Shown: piece after piece, positions 1 to 7,848 of the stretch
Layout of the letters: each line of letters begins with the position of its first letter
Numbering within the stretch: the first letter of the stretch is position 1
Source: Lachnospiraceae bacterium
GTDB lineage: Bacteria > Bacillota > Clostridia > Lachnospirales > Lachnospiraceae
Length of the DNA stretch: 33,455 bases
Assembly (NCBI GenBank): GCA_015057035.1
Contig: SVFC01000022.1
Span: forward strand, 1 to 33,455
Direction of reading: 5' to 3'
Translations under genes and position numbers: made by a program
The notes under the pieces: model-generated
Told to the model about the DNA's origin: nothing
The model's database searches: none
The model's input: only the letters and a program-made list of their open reading frames with translations

Positions 1-2
1 CA

Positions 3-59
3 AAAGCATATGGCGGAACGCAAAGTAAAAACGGCATAGTCAATGGCTACACCGTTTAA
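3..59 (+). CDS. C-terminal tail of an upstream gene (partial)
   Basis: Frame 3 is open from the window edge and ends in TAA at 57-59, giving the tail KAYGGTQSKNGIVNGYTV. The glycine-, asparagine- and threonine-rich composition looks like a real protein end, but it is too short to identify the family. The other two forward frames close earlier (at about 27-29 and 37-39). This is an inference from one open frame of 18 codons, so it is only a weak call. Confidence 0.3.
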   Translation, partial: KAYGGTQSKNGIVNGYTV

Positions 60-94
60 CGAAATCAATTATTCAGTTTAGATACAAGAGCCAC

Positions 95-128
95 CTTGGG
101 GCACCTTCCTTACGGAGGGTGCCCCAAG
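95..128. other. Strong 15-bp hairpin with TTAC loop
   Basis: Bases 95-109 pair with 114-128 (outer arm CTTGGGGCACC against GGTGCCCCAAG, one T-G wobble), leaving a TTAC loop. It has the size of an intrinsic terminator for the upstream gene but no T-run follows on the plus strand. Its 3' arm hides a GGAGGG sequence, and it ends just before the AAGAGGA ribosome-site-like sequence of the next gene, so it could also affect translation of that gene. Confidence 0.55.
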
Positions 129-138
129 AGGATTGCTT

Positions 139-564
139 GTGGTTTGTGTATTATATTGGCTGACATCAGTAGGCGGTTTTGTGCGAGGAATGCCTTATGA
201 TTTCGTACAAGGAGTGCACAAGATAATACCATGGACAACTTTTGATAATTATGAAAAGATTATAGGGGAAGTGCACTATTATGGAGAGGATGGTCGTCCA
301 ATACTCCATAGTATTCCGATAACGGAGAAGTATATAATAGCACTTAATTGGGGGGAAATCAGAAACGGTTATATAATGGATTATTTTTCGTCTTATGATC
401 GAGTACCGGATGCTATTTCAGGTGTTTATATGATGAATTTGGAGACAGGAGAACCTGTACCCATTTTCTATTACAAACTTATAATACTTTTTGTAGTTGG
501 TTTAATTGTGATTGTTCTGAAGAAACGACGAAAAAAGATGAAAGAGGATAGTGGGGAGGCATGA
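139..564 (+). CDS. Small membrane protein, unknown function
   Basis: No family recognised. The protein has about 141 residues. There is a hydrophobic N-terminus (VVCVLYWLTSVGGFV), a polar central segment of about 90 residues rich in aromatic residues, and a C-terminal membrane segment (about KLIILFVVGLIVIVL) followed by a strongly basic tail (KKRRKKMK). This suggests an extracytoplasmic domain held between two membrane anchors. I chose GTG 139 because AAGAGGA at 126-132 sits about 7 bases upstream; TTG 133 is too close to it. The frame is open back to 82 without a better start, so the N-terminus may be lost or fused. A bidirectional terminator follows. The sequence is AT-rich like the small-gene cluster at 10.7-12.5 kb. 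Confidence 0.5.
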   Translation: MVCVLYWLTSVGGFVRGMPYDFVQGVHKIIPWTTFDNYEKIIGEVHYYGEDGRPILHSIPITEKYIIALNWGEIRNGYIMDYFSSYDRVPDAISGVYMMNLETGEPVPIFYYKLIILFVVGLIVIVLKKRRKKMKEDSGEA

Positions 565-594
565 TCCTAGCTATTGTAAGGAAAATAAATAAAG

Positions 595-628
595 AAAATC
601 CAGACTGCACTATACAGTCTGGATTTTT
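595..628. terminator. Bidirectional intrinsic terminator
   Basis: Perfect stem AAAATCCAGACTG (595-607) against CAGTCTGGATTTT (615-627) with a 7-base loop. T-run on the plus strand and A-run giving U-rich tail on the minus strand. It lies between convergent genes and touches the stop codon of the nicotinate phosphoribosyltransferase gene, so it serves both. Confidence 0.9.
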
Positions 629-629
629 T

Positions 630-2084
630 CTATTCTACTTCATGAACTTCATTCAACAACTGAACTTTCAAATCATATAACTTCTGAGAAAGGTCCACTC
701 TAGGCAGCTGGGCGAATGAGAATCGCTTAGAGCCATCCCATAGAGTATCCTTTTCTTTTGTGCAGTAATCACGGATTTCCATAACTTTTGGAGAATGATA
801 TACGGCTTTTCCGCCCTTAACTACTGGAATGAGAAGCTCTCTCATAATGTAAGTTCCGCCAGCAAGTTTAGTCTTTTTCCAAGGTGCATTAGGATCGAAG
901 AGAACTAATTCTTCGTTTTCATCATAGACTTCATCTGCAAGAGTAATAAGGTCTGCCACAACCTTGTTGTTTTCCTTGTCATAGACACGGTATACGGTCT
1001 TATCTCCAGGATTTGTTACTTTTTCAATATTTTCTGATTTCTTAATCTTAGGAATCAGGTTGCCGTCCTTGTCTGCAATGGCAGCTAACTTGTATACGCC
1101 ACCGAAGGATGGGCAGTCCTTAGAAGTAATCATGTTGGTACCAACACCCCAGGAGGTGATGGTTGCGCCCTGACTCTTTAAGGATTCAATTAAGTATTCG
1201 TCCAAGTCGTTGGAAGCGGCGATAACAGCATCGGTAAAGCCTGCTTCGTCTAACATCTTGCGAACTTCTTTGGAAAGGTAAGCAAGGTCACCACTGTCCA
1301 TACGTACGCCGTAGCTCTTTGGGTGAATGCCGGCATCGCGAAGTTCTGAGAACACACGGATTGCATTAGGTACACCAGAGTGAAGGGTGTCGTAAGTATC
1401 AACAAGCAGTGTGCAGGCATTTGGATAGAGATTTGCATAGGTTTTAAATGCGGTGTATTCATCTGGGAAGCTCATAATCCAGCTGTGGGCATGAGTTCCG
1501 AGGACTGGAACGTCAAACATCTGGCCAGCAAGGACATTGGAGGTTCCTTTACATCCGCCAATCATAGCGGCGCGGGCACCGTAAACACCTGCGTCAGGTC
1601 CCTGGGCACGACGAAGTCCAAATTCCATAACGCCATCGCCCTGAGCCGCGTGGCATACGCGGGCAGCTTTGGTAGCGATAAGACTCTGGTGATTTATAAT
1701 GTTTAGAAGGGCAGTTTCGATTAACTGGGCTTCCATAATAGGCGCAACAACTTTTACCATAGGCTCTCTTGGGAACATTACGGTTCCTTCTGGAAGGGCG
1801 TAGATGTCACCAGAGAAACGGAAGTGGGCGAGATATTCTAAGAAGTCCTCATCAAAAATTCCTAAATTTCTCAAATAGTTTACATCTTCTTCATCAAAAT
1901 GAAGATTCTCGATATATTCGATGACCTGTTCTAAACCTGCGAAGATGGCGTATCCACCTTTGCTTGGATTGCTACGGTAAAAGGCATCAAATACGGACAT
2001 AGAGTTGTTGCCTGCCTTAAAATATCCCTGCATCATAGTAAGTTCATAAAGGTCTGTTAATAAGGTAAGATTGAGTGTACTCAT
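630..2084 (-). CDS. pncB: Nicotinate phosphoribosyltransferase
   Basis: Joins nicotinate and PRPP to make nicotinate mononucleotide, with ATP hydrolysis, in the Preiss-Handler NAD salvage route; cytoplasmic. Family marks seen: the N-terminal LLTDLYELTMMQGYF block, FGLRRAQGPDAGVYGARAA, and GTHAHSWIMSFP, which holds the histidine phosphorylated during ATP use in this family. At 484 residues it has the usual length. The frame opens earlier at 2096 (MEKTM...), but that ATG lies inside the ribosome site: AAGGATGGAG ends 6 bases before ATG 2084, which gives the normal start MSTLNLTLL. It is a single gene ended by the bidirectional terminator, with a probable promoter at 2133-2160. It is divergent from the NatAB operon. 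Confidence 0.95.
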   Translation of the reverse strand: MSTLNLTLLTDLYELTMMQGYFKAGNNSMSVFDAFYRSNPSKGGYAIFAGLEQVIEYIENLHFDEEDVNYLRNLGIFDEDFLEYLAHFRFSGDIYALPEGTVMFPREPMVKVVAPIMEAQLIETALLNIINHQSLIATKAARVCHAAQGDGVMEFGLRRAQGPDAGVYGARAAMIGGCKGTSNVLAGQMFDVPVLGTHAHSWIMSFPDEYTAFKTYANLYPNACTLLVDTYDTLHSGVPNAIRVFSELRDAGIHPKSYGVRMDSGDLAYLSKEVRKMLDEAGFTDAVIAASNDLDEYLIESLKSQGATITSWGVGTNMITSKDCPSFGGVYKLAAIADKDGNLIPKIKKSENIEKVTNPGDKTVYRVYDKENNKVVADLITLADEVYDENEELVLFDPNAPWKKTKLAGGTYIMRELLIPVVKGGKAVYHSPKVMEIRDYCTKEKDTLWDGSKRFSFAQLPRVDLSQKLYDLKVQLLNEVHEVE

Positions 2085-2132
2085 AGTTTTCTCCATCCTT
2101 AGTAATATTGCGCTTGTCTAAACGCTACTTAT

Positions 2133-2160
2133 ATTTTATCACGTTCTAGGAAATTTACAA
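2133..2160 (-). promoter_or_regulatory. Probable sigma-A promoter of pncB
   Basis: On the minus strand: TTGTAA (2160-2155), 16-base spacer, TAAAAT (2138-2133). This gives a leader of roughly 40 bases before ATG 2084. I see no clear operator. Confidence 0.45.
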
Positions 2161-2307
2161 TCTAGGGTTATAGAAAAAGATTGGACAAAAAAGATAAGGA
2201 TTAAGAAAATGTTAAGGTTTTTGGTATGTACTTCATTGGAATAAAGTGATAGACTTAAACCCGTAGCATACAATTTGTTTAAAAAGGAATAAAAGGAGTT
2301 TGAAAAA

Positions 2308-3081
2308 ATGGAGCAAAAAGTTATTTTAAAAGCCCAGAATTTAAGAAAAACCTTTAAACTTTCCAAAAAACAGCAGGCTTTAGAAAAAACAAAGGATAAG
2401 AAAAAGGTTGCAGTTGCGGACTTAACCTTTTCTGCTTATGAAGGAGAGATTTTTGGGATTTTAGGACCGAACGGTGCGGGAAAAACTACCACGCTTCGTA
2501 TGTTGTCTACCTTGATTAAGCCAGACAGCGGAGATGCATGGGTGGATGGCGCCAGCGTAGTGAATGAACCGGAGAAGGTTCGTGAGAAAATTGGTTTTTT
2601 AACCAGTGAATTGAAGTTAGAGGACTTCTTTACACCAAACTATTTGTTTGACTTTTTCTCAGAATTACATGGCGTAAGTCCAGAAGATAGAGATAGAAGA
2701 AAAGCGGCGATGTTCAAGCGTTTTGGCATTGATGAGTTTGCAGAAGTAAAAGTGGGAAACTTGTCTACAGGTATGAAGCAGAAGGCGTCACTTGTAATTT
2801 CCCTGGTACATGACCCAGATATTATTATTTTTGATGAACCAACCAATGGATTGGATGTACTTACTGCCAGAGTGGTAACAGATTTTCTTCAGGAATTAAA
2901 AGGACAGGGCAAGACGATTATTCTATCTACCCATATTTTCAGTCTGGTTGAAAAATTGTGTGACCGTGTAGGTGTGGTATTAGATGGAAGAATGGTAGTA
3001 TGTGATACCCTTGCAGAATTAACAAAAGACTGTGACTTGGAGGAGAAGTTCTTCCAGATTTGTCAGGAAATGGAGGGGTAA
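2308..3081 (+). CDS. natA: ABC transporter ATP-binding protein, NatA-like
   Basis: Cytoplasmic ATPase of an ABC-2 exporter, paired with the permease 3 bases downstream. Seen: Walker A GPNGAGKTT (about residues 53-61), signature LSTGMKQKA (about 153), Walker B with catalytic glutamate IIIFDEPTNGLD, and the switch histidine in ILSTHIF. The sequence resembles NatA, the ATPase of sodium-extruding NatAB systems, but many drug and peptide exporters share the fold, so the substrate is inferred only. A lysine-rich insert (about residues 16-34) precedes the Walker A region. The start is fixed by AAAGGAG about 8 bases before the ATG. I see no convincing promoter in the 210 bases shared with pncB. Confidence 0.88.
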   Translation: MEQKVILKAQNLRKTFKLSKKQQALEKTKDKKKVAVADLTFSAYEGEIFGILGPNGAGKTTTLRMLSTLIKPDSGDAWVDGASVVNEPEKVREKIGFLTSELKLEDFFTPNYLFDFFSELHGVSPEDRDRRKAAMFKRFGIDEFAEVKVGNLSTGMKQKASLVISLVHDPDIIIFDEPTNGLDVLTARVVTDFLQELKGQGKTIILSTHIFSLVEKLCDRVGVVLDGRMVVCDTLAELTKDCDLEEKFFQICQEMEG

Positions 3082-3084
3082 GAC

Positions 3085-4263
3085 ATGAAATCAGATTTAT
3101 TTACAATTATTAAAAAAGAACTTACCCGTTTCTTCGGAGATAAGAGAATGCTGATGACGGCCATTATGCCTGGTATTTTGATTTATGCGATTTATAGCGT
3201 AATGGGGGAAGGGTTCTCTTCTATGAATACTGTGGAAGATGATTATCACTACAAAGTGCAGGTTGTAGAAATGCCACAGGCTTTGGCTGGATTAAAAGAT
3301 ATGGAAGGCCTGGAAATTATAGAAGTGTCTTCTGCAGATGTAGATGGTGTGAAAGACTTGATTAAAGAAGGTGAGACAGACCTTCTGGTTGTTTTCCCAG
3401 AAGATTTTGATGAACAGCTTCTTACATATGATGTAACTACTGCCACAACACCTGCCCCAAATGTAGAAATCTACTACAATTCGGCAGAAACTGCATCTGG
3501 TGGTGCGTATAATATTATCACCAGCGTGTTGGAGCAGTTGGAACATTCCCTTGCCAACAAGTTTGATATTTGTGCTGGGGAAAAAGAATATGATATGGCT
3601 ACAGCAGAAGACTTGTCTACTATGATGGTATCTATGCTTTTACCAATGCTTCTTATGACATTTATCTTTACAGGATGTATGTCTGCATCAGCAGAATCCA
3701 TTGCAGGTGAAAAAGAACGTGGAACCATTGCAACTCTTTTGGTTACACCAATGAAGAGACGAGATTTGGCGATTGGAAAATTGGTTAGTTTGTCAGTTAT
3801 CGGCTTAATCAGTGGCTGCTCAAGCTTTATCGGAACCATGTTGTCCCTTCCAAAACTTATGGGTGGTTCAGGCCTGGAAGAAGTAAAATTCGGATACGAA
3901 GTAACCGATTATGCGATTCTTCTGGTAGTAATCCTTGCAACAACTCTGGTAGTGGTAGGTTTGATTTCCATTATCTCTGCTTTTGCTAAGTCTGTTAAGG
4001 AAGCAAGCACCTACTGTACACCACTGATGATGGTAACTATGATGTTATCCTTCTCTACAGCATTAGGTGTGGCTAGCGCAGACCAGTGGTACCTGTATCT
4101 CATCCCATTGTATAATACCGTACAGTGTATGGGTGGCATCTTTGCGATGGATTATGAGATTTTACCAGTTATCTTAACAATTGCTTCCAACTTGGTATAT
4201 GCTGGTGGACTTGTAGCAGTACTGACTAAGATGTTTGATAGTGAACGTATTATGTATACGTAA
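3085..4263 (+). CDS. natB: ABC-2 type permease, NatB-like
   Basis: Membrane partner of the preceding ATPase. Topology of ABC-2 permeases: one membrane helix near residues 20-40, a large extracytoplasmic domain (about 45-180), then five or six hydrophobic helices to the C-terminus. The coupling-helix motif GEKERGTIATLLVTPMKRRD follows the second helix, typical of NatB and YhaP-like proteins. Length (392) is normal. GGAGG lies just before the ATG and the gene begins 3 bases after its partner stops, so they are one operon. Sodium or drug efflux is a family-based guess. No strong terminator follows; only a 6-bp stem at 4268-4283. Confidence 0.85.
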   Translation: MKSDLFTIIKKELTRFFGDKRMLMTAIMPGILIYAIYSVMGEGFSSMNTVEDDYHYKVQVVEMPQALAGLKDMEGLEIIEVSSADVDGVKDLIKEGETDLLVVFPEDFDEQLLTYDVTTATTPAPNVEIYYNSAETASGGAYNIITSVLEQLEHSLANKFDICAGEKEYDMATAEDLSTMMVSMLLPMLLMTFIFTGCMSASAESIAGEKERGTIATLLVTPMKRRDLAIGKLVSLSVIGLISGCSSFIGTMLSLPKLMGGSGLEEVKFGYEVTDYAILLVVILATTLVVVGLISIISAFAKSVKEASTYCTPLMMVTMMLSFSTALGVASADQWYLYLIPLYNTVQCMGGIFAMDYEILPVILTIASNLVYAGGLVAVLTKMFDSERIMYT

Positions 4264-4327
4264 AAGATTCTTGTATTCAAGAAGTAGTACTTATAAAATG
4301 AATTAAAAAACCATATGGCGCAACCGC

Positions 4328-4356
4328 TTGACTTTCGCAACGAATTCGCATATAAT
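4328..4356 (+). promoter_or_regulatory. Sigma-A promoter of ileS
   Basis: TTGACT (4328-4333), 17-base spacer, perfect TATAAT (4351-4356). It lies directly upstream of the T-box leader. A 6-bp-arm palindrome AATACC-AA-GGTATT (4354-4367) overlaps the -10 box and start point; it may be chance. Confidence 0.9.
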
Positions 4357-4375
4357 ACCAAGGTATTAAAAATAT

Positions 4376-4646
4376 GCAAAGACGATGACGAAGACAGTAA
4401 TTTCTGTTTCAAAATCCCAGCGAGTCGGGTTGGTGTGAGCCGATATGAGTAGAGCAGAAACGAATATCACTTCTGAGTTGCAGGACTGAAACTAAGTGGC
4501 GAATGTGCCCGAAGGAGTAAGAACTGACGTAATTCCTACGTTACAGGGAACGTGTATAAATAAGCAAAAATGCTTTGAGTACATTTGTAAACAGGTGGTA
4601 GAAACGCTATAGGCTCGCGTCCTTTTTACAGACGCGAGCCTTTTTT
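4376..4646 (+). promoter_or_regulatory. T-box leader, isoleucine-specific
   Basis: A T-box riboswitch that reads uncharged tRNA-Ile and switches between antiterminator and terminator. Seen in order: stem I kink-turn region GACGATGACGAAGACAGTAA (4381-4400), stem I distal part, specifier loop GAATATCACTTCTGAG with the ATC (Ile) codon at 4466-4468, the T-box core AGGTGGTAGAAACGC (4593-4607), and a terminator 4612-4640 plus T-run 4641-4646. The core reads AGGTGG rather than the textbook AGGGTGG. Specifier and downstream gene agree, which makes the assignment secure. Confidence 0.93.
4612..4646 (+). terminator. T-box regulatory terminator
   Basis: GGCTCGCGTC (4612-4621) pairs with GACGCGAGCC (4631-4640), followed by six T. 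It ends 24 bases before the ileS start and is the conditional terminator of the T-box. Confidence 0.93.
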
Positions 4647-4670
4647 ATATCATTTAGGAGGAAATGAATC

Positions 4671-7600
4671 ATGTACAACAAAGTTGATACCAACATGAAC
4701 TTCGTGGACAGAGAAAAGCAAATTGAAAGCTTCTGGCGCGAAAACGACATTTTCAAAAAATCCATGGACAGCAGAAAAGAAGGAGAGACCTATACATTTT
4801 ACGATGGACCTCCAACTGCAAACGGCAAGCCACATATCGGTCACGTTTTAACCCGTGTAATCAAGGATATGATTCCAAGATACCAGACAATGAAGGGCAA
4901 ATACGTACCTCGTAAGGCTGGATGGGATACCCATGGTCTTCCAGTAGAATTGGAAGTTGAGAAATTATTAGGCTTAAACGGAAAAGAACAGATTGAAGAA
5001 TACGGTATGGAACCTTTCATTGGAAAATGTAAGGAATCTGTATGGAAATACAAAGGTATGTGGGAAGACTTCTCTAATACTGTTGGTTTCTGGGTAGATA
5101 TGGACAATCCATACGTAACCTATGATGACAATTTCATCGAATCTGAATGGTGGGCATTAAATGAAATCTGGAACAAAAAATTATTATACAAAGGTTTCAA
5201 AATCGTTCCTTACTGCCCACGTTGTGGAACACCACTTTCTTCACAGGAAGTAGCACAGGGCTACAAGACTGTAAAAGAACGTTCTGCAGTAGTACGTTTC
5301 AAGGTTGCTGGAGAAGACGCTTATTTCCTTGCATGGACCACAACACCTTGGACACTTCCATCTAACGTTGCACTTTGTGTAAACCCAGAGGATACTTACT
5401 GCAAGGTAAAAGCAGCAGATGGATACACTTACTACATGGCGGAAGCCCTTCTGGACAAAGTTCTTGGCAAACTTGGAAATGAGGAAGAAGGCGTTAAGGC
5501 TTACGAAATCGTAGAAAAATACGTAGGTAAAGACTTAGAACACAAAGAATACGAACCACTTTTCGCATGTGCAAAAGCAGTTGCTGACAAACAGCACAAG
5601 AAAGCATTCTTTGTTACATGTGACAACTATGTAACTATGTCAGATGGTACTGGTATCGTACACATCGCACCAGCATTTGGTGAAGATGATGCCAACGTAG
5701 GACGCAACTACGACCTTCCATTTGTACAGTTTGTAAATGAAAAGGGTGAACTTACAGCAGAAACTCCATTTGCAGGATTATTCTGCAAAAAAGCAGACCC
5801 AGAAGTGTTAAAAGACTTAGAGGCAAGAGGACAGTTATTCGACGCTCCTAAATTCGAGCACGAATATCCACACTGCTGGAGATGCGATACTCCACTGATC
5901 TACTATGCTCGTGAATCTTGGTTCATCAAGATGACAGCAGTAAAGGATGACCTTATTGCAAACAACAAGACAGTAAACTGGATTCCACAGTCTATCGGTG
6001 AAGGACGTTTCGGTAACTGGCTTGAAAATATCCAGGACTGGGGTATCTCACGTAACCGTTACTGGGGAACACCACTGAACATCTGGGAATGTCCAGATTG
6101 TGGCAACCAGGAATCTATCGGTAGTCGTGCCGCTCTTGCAGAACGTACTGGCGATCCTGAAACAGCAAAAGTGGAACTTCACAGACCATACATTGATGAA
6201 GTAACCTTCAAATGTAACTGTGGTGGAACAATGAAGAGAGTACCAGAAGTTATCGACTGTTGGTTTGACTCTGGAGCTATGCCTTTTGCACAGCATCATT
6301 ATCCATTTGAAAATAAAGATTTATTTGATCAGCAGTTCCCTGCAAAATTCATCTCAGAAGGTGTTGACCAGACTCGTGGATGGTTCTACTCACTTATGGC
6401 AGAATCTACACTCCTTTTCAACAAAGCACCTTATGAAAACGTAATCGTTTTAGGTCATGTACAGGATGAAAATGGACAGAAGATGTCTAAATCTAAGGGT
6501 AACACTGTTGACCCATTTGAAGCATTAGAAGAGTTCGGTGCTGACGCAATCCGTTGGTATTTCTACTCTAACAGTGCGCCATGGCTTCCAAACCGTTTCT
6601 CAGGCAAGGCTGTTACAGAAGGCCAGAGAAAATTCATGGGAACCCTGTGGAATACCTATGCATTTTTCGTATTATATGCAAACATCGACAACTTCGATGC
6701 TAGCAAGTATGCGTTAGAATACGATAAACTCACAGTAATGGATAAATGGTTATTGTCTAAGTTGAATTCCTGCGTAAAAGCAGTAGATGAAAACCTTGGT
6801 AACTACCGTATTCCAGAAGCTGCAAGAGTATTAGAAGACTTTGTTGACGATATGAGTAACTGGTATGTAAGACGCTCTCGTGAACGTTTCTGGGCTAAGG
6901 GCATGGAGCAGGATAAGATTAATGCTTACATGACTCTTTACACAGCTCTTGTTACAGTATCAAAAGCAGCAGCACCAATGATTCCTTTCATGACAGAGGA
7001 TATCTATAGAAACCTTGTATGTTCCGTTGATGCAAATGCTCCAGAAAGTATCCATATGTGCGACTTCCCTTCTGTGGATGAAAGTCAGATTGATAAGGAA
7101 CTGGAAAAATGCATGGACGAAGTATTAAAGATTGTAGTTATGGGTCGTGCATGTAGAAACAACGCCAACATCAAGAACCGTCAGCCAATCGGCCAGATGT
7201 ATGTAAAAGCACCAGAAGTGTTAAATGACTTCTATGTGGACATCATCGCAGACGAGCTCAATGTTAAGAGCGTAGAATTCCGTGATGATGTATCTGCTTA
7301 CACAGATTACCAGTTCAAACCACAGCTTCGTACCGTTGGACCAAAATACGGCAAGTATCTGAAACAGATTCAGACCACCCTTGCGGAATTAAACGGAAAT
7401 CAGGCTATGGCTGAACTTAAGGCATCTGGACAGTTAGTTCTCAGCAATATCAGTGACGAAGTAGTACTTACAGAAGAAGACTTACTCATCACTATGACTC
7501 AGATGGAAGGCTTTATCACAGAAGGAGACAATTTTGTAACAGTTGTTCTTGATACACAGCTTACCGAAGAACTGATTGAAGAAGGCTTTGTACGTGAGTT

Positions 7601-7829
7601 AATCAGCAAGATTCAGACTATGCGTAAAGAGGCTGACTTTGAAGTTATGGACCACATTGCAGTATCCTTCGTAGCAGAAGAAAAAGTAGCTACCATTTTT
7701 GAAAAACACGGAGCAGAAATCATGTCCGAAGTTTTAGCAGAAGAAATCACCGCTGGTAACTTGACTGGCTACGAAAAAGAATGGAACATCAACGGTGAGA
7801 AAGTAACTCTTGCTGTTCTGAAAAAGTAG
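4671..7829 (+). CDS. ileS: Isoleucyl-tRNA synthetase, long eukaryote-like type
   Basis: Class I synthetase that charges tRNA-Ile; cytoplasmic. HIGH motif at residues 55-58 (KPHIGH), KMSKS at 604-608 (QKMSKSKGN), editing domain between them with the TTTPWTLPSN block. At 1052 residues it is over 100 longer than the common bacterial type (about 930). It ends without the C-terminal zinc finger, which fits the second (eukaryote-like, IleS2) type. Members of that type are known for reduced mupirocin sensitivity; this one keeps a normal HIGH motif, so resistance here is only inferred. AGGAGG sits 8 bases before ATG 4671. It is controlled by the T-box upstream. glgP follows after 19 bases. Confidence 0.97.
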   Translation: MYNKVDTNMNFVDREKQIESFWRENDIFKKSMDSRKEGETYTFYDGPPTANGKPHIGHVLTRVIKDMIPRYQTMKGKYVPRKAGWDTHGLPVELEVEKLLGLNGKEQIEEYGMEPFIGKCKESVWKYKGMWEDFSNTVGFWVDMDNPYVTYDDNFIESEWWALNEIWNKKLLYKGFKIVPYCPRCGTPLSSQEVAQGYKTVKERSAVVRFKVAGEDAYFLAWTTTPWTLPSNVALCVNPEDTYCKVKAADGYTYYMAEALLDKVLGKLGNEEEGVKAYEIVEKYVGKDLEHKEYEPLFACAKAVADKQHKKAFFVTCDNYVTMSDGTGIVHIAPAFGEDDANVGRNYDLPFVQFVNEKGELTAETPFAGLFCKKADPEVLKDLEARGQLFDAPKFEHEYPHCWRCDTPLIYYARESWFIKMTAVKDDLIANNKTVNWIPQSIGEGRFGNWLENIQDWGISRNRYWGTPLNIWECPDCGNQESIGSRAALAERTGDPETAKVELHRPYIDEVTFKCNCGGTMKRVPEVIDCWFDSGAMPFAQHHYPFENKDLFDQQFPAKFISEGVDQTRGWFYSLMAESTLLFNKAPYENVIVLGHVQDENGQKMSKSKGNTVDPFEALEEFGADAIRWYFYSNSAPWLPNRFSGKAVTEGQRKFMGTLWNTYAFFVLYANIDNFDASKYALEYDKLTVMDKWLLSKLNSCVKAVDENLGNYRIPEAARVLEDFVDDMSNWYVRRSRERFWAKGMEQDKINAYMTLYTALVTVSKAAAPMIPFMTEDIYRNLVCSVDANAPESIHMCDFPSVDESQIDKELEKCMDEVLKIVVMGRACRNNANIKNRQPIGQMYVKAPEVLNDFYVDIIADELNVKSVEFRDDVSAYTDYQFKPQLRTVGPKYGKYLKQIQTTLAELNGNQAMAELKASGQLVLSNISDEVVLTEEDLLITMTQMEGFITEGDNFVTVVLDTQLTEELIEEGFVRELISKIQTMRKEADFEVMDHIAVSFVAEEKVATIFEKHGAEIMSEVLAEEITAGNLTGYEKEWNINGEKVTLAVLKK

Positions 7830-7848
7830 GGAGAAAACACAAATAATT

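Noticed and set aside
2084-2096. Longer start MEKTM for nicotinate phosphoribosyltransferase
   Set aside because: Its ATG lies within the AAGGATGGAG ribosome site of the downstream ATG, which gives the family-typical N-terminus.
4354-4367. AATACC-AA-GGTATT palindrome as an ileS operator
   Set aside because: Short, AT-rich and overlapping a consensus -10; the T-box already explains control. Not enough to claim a repressor site.
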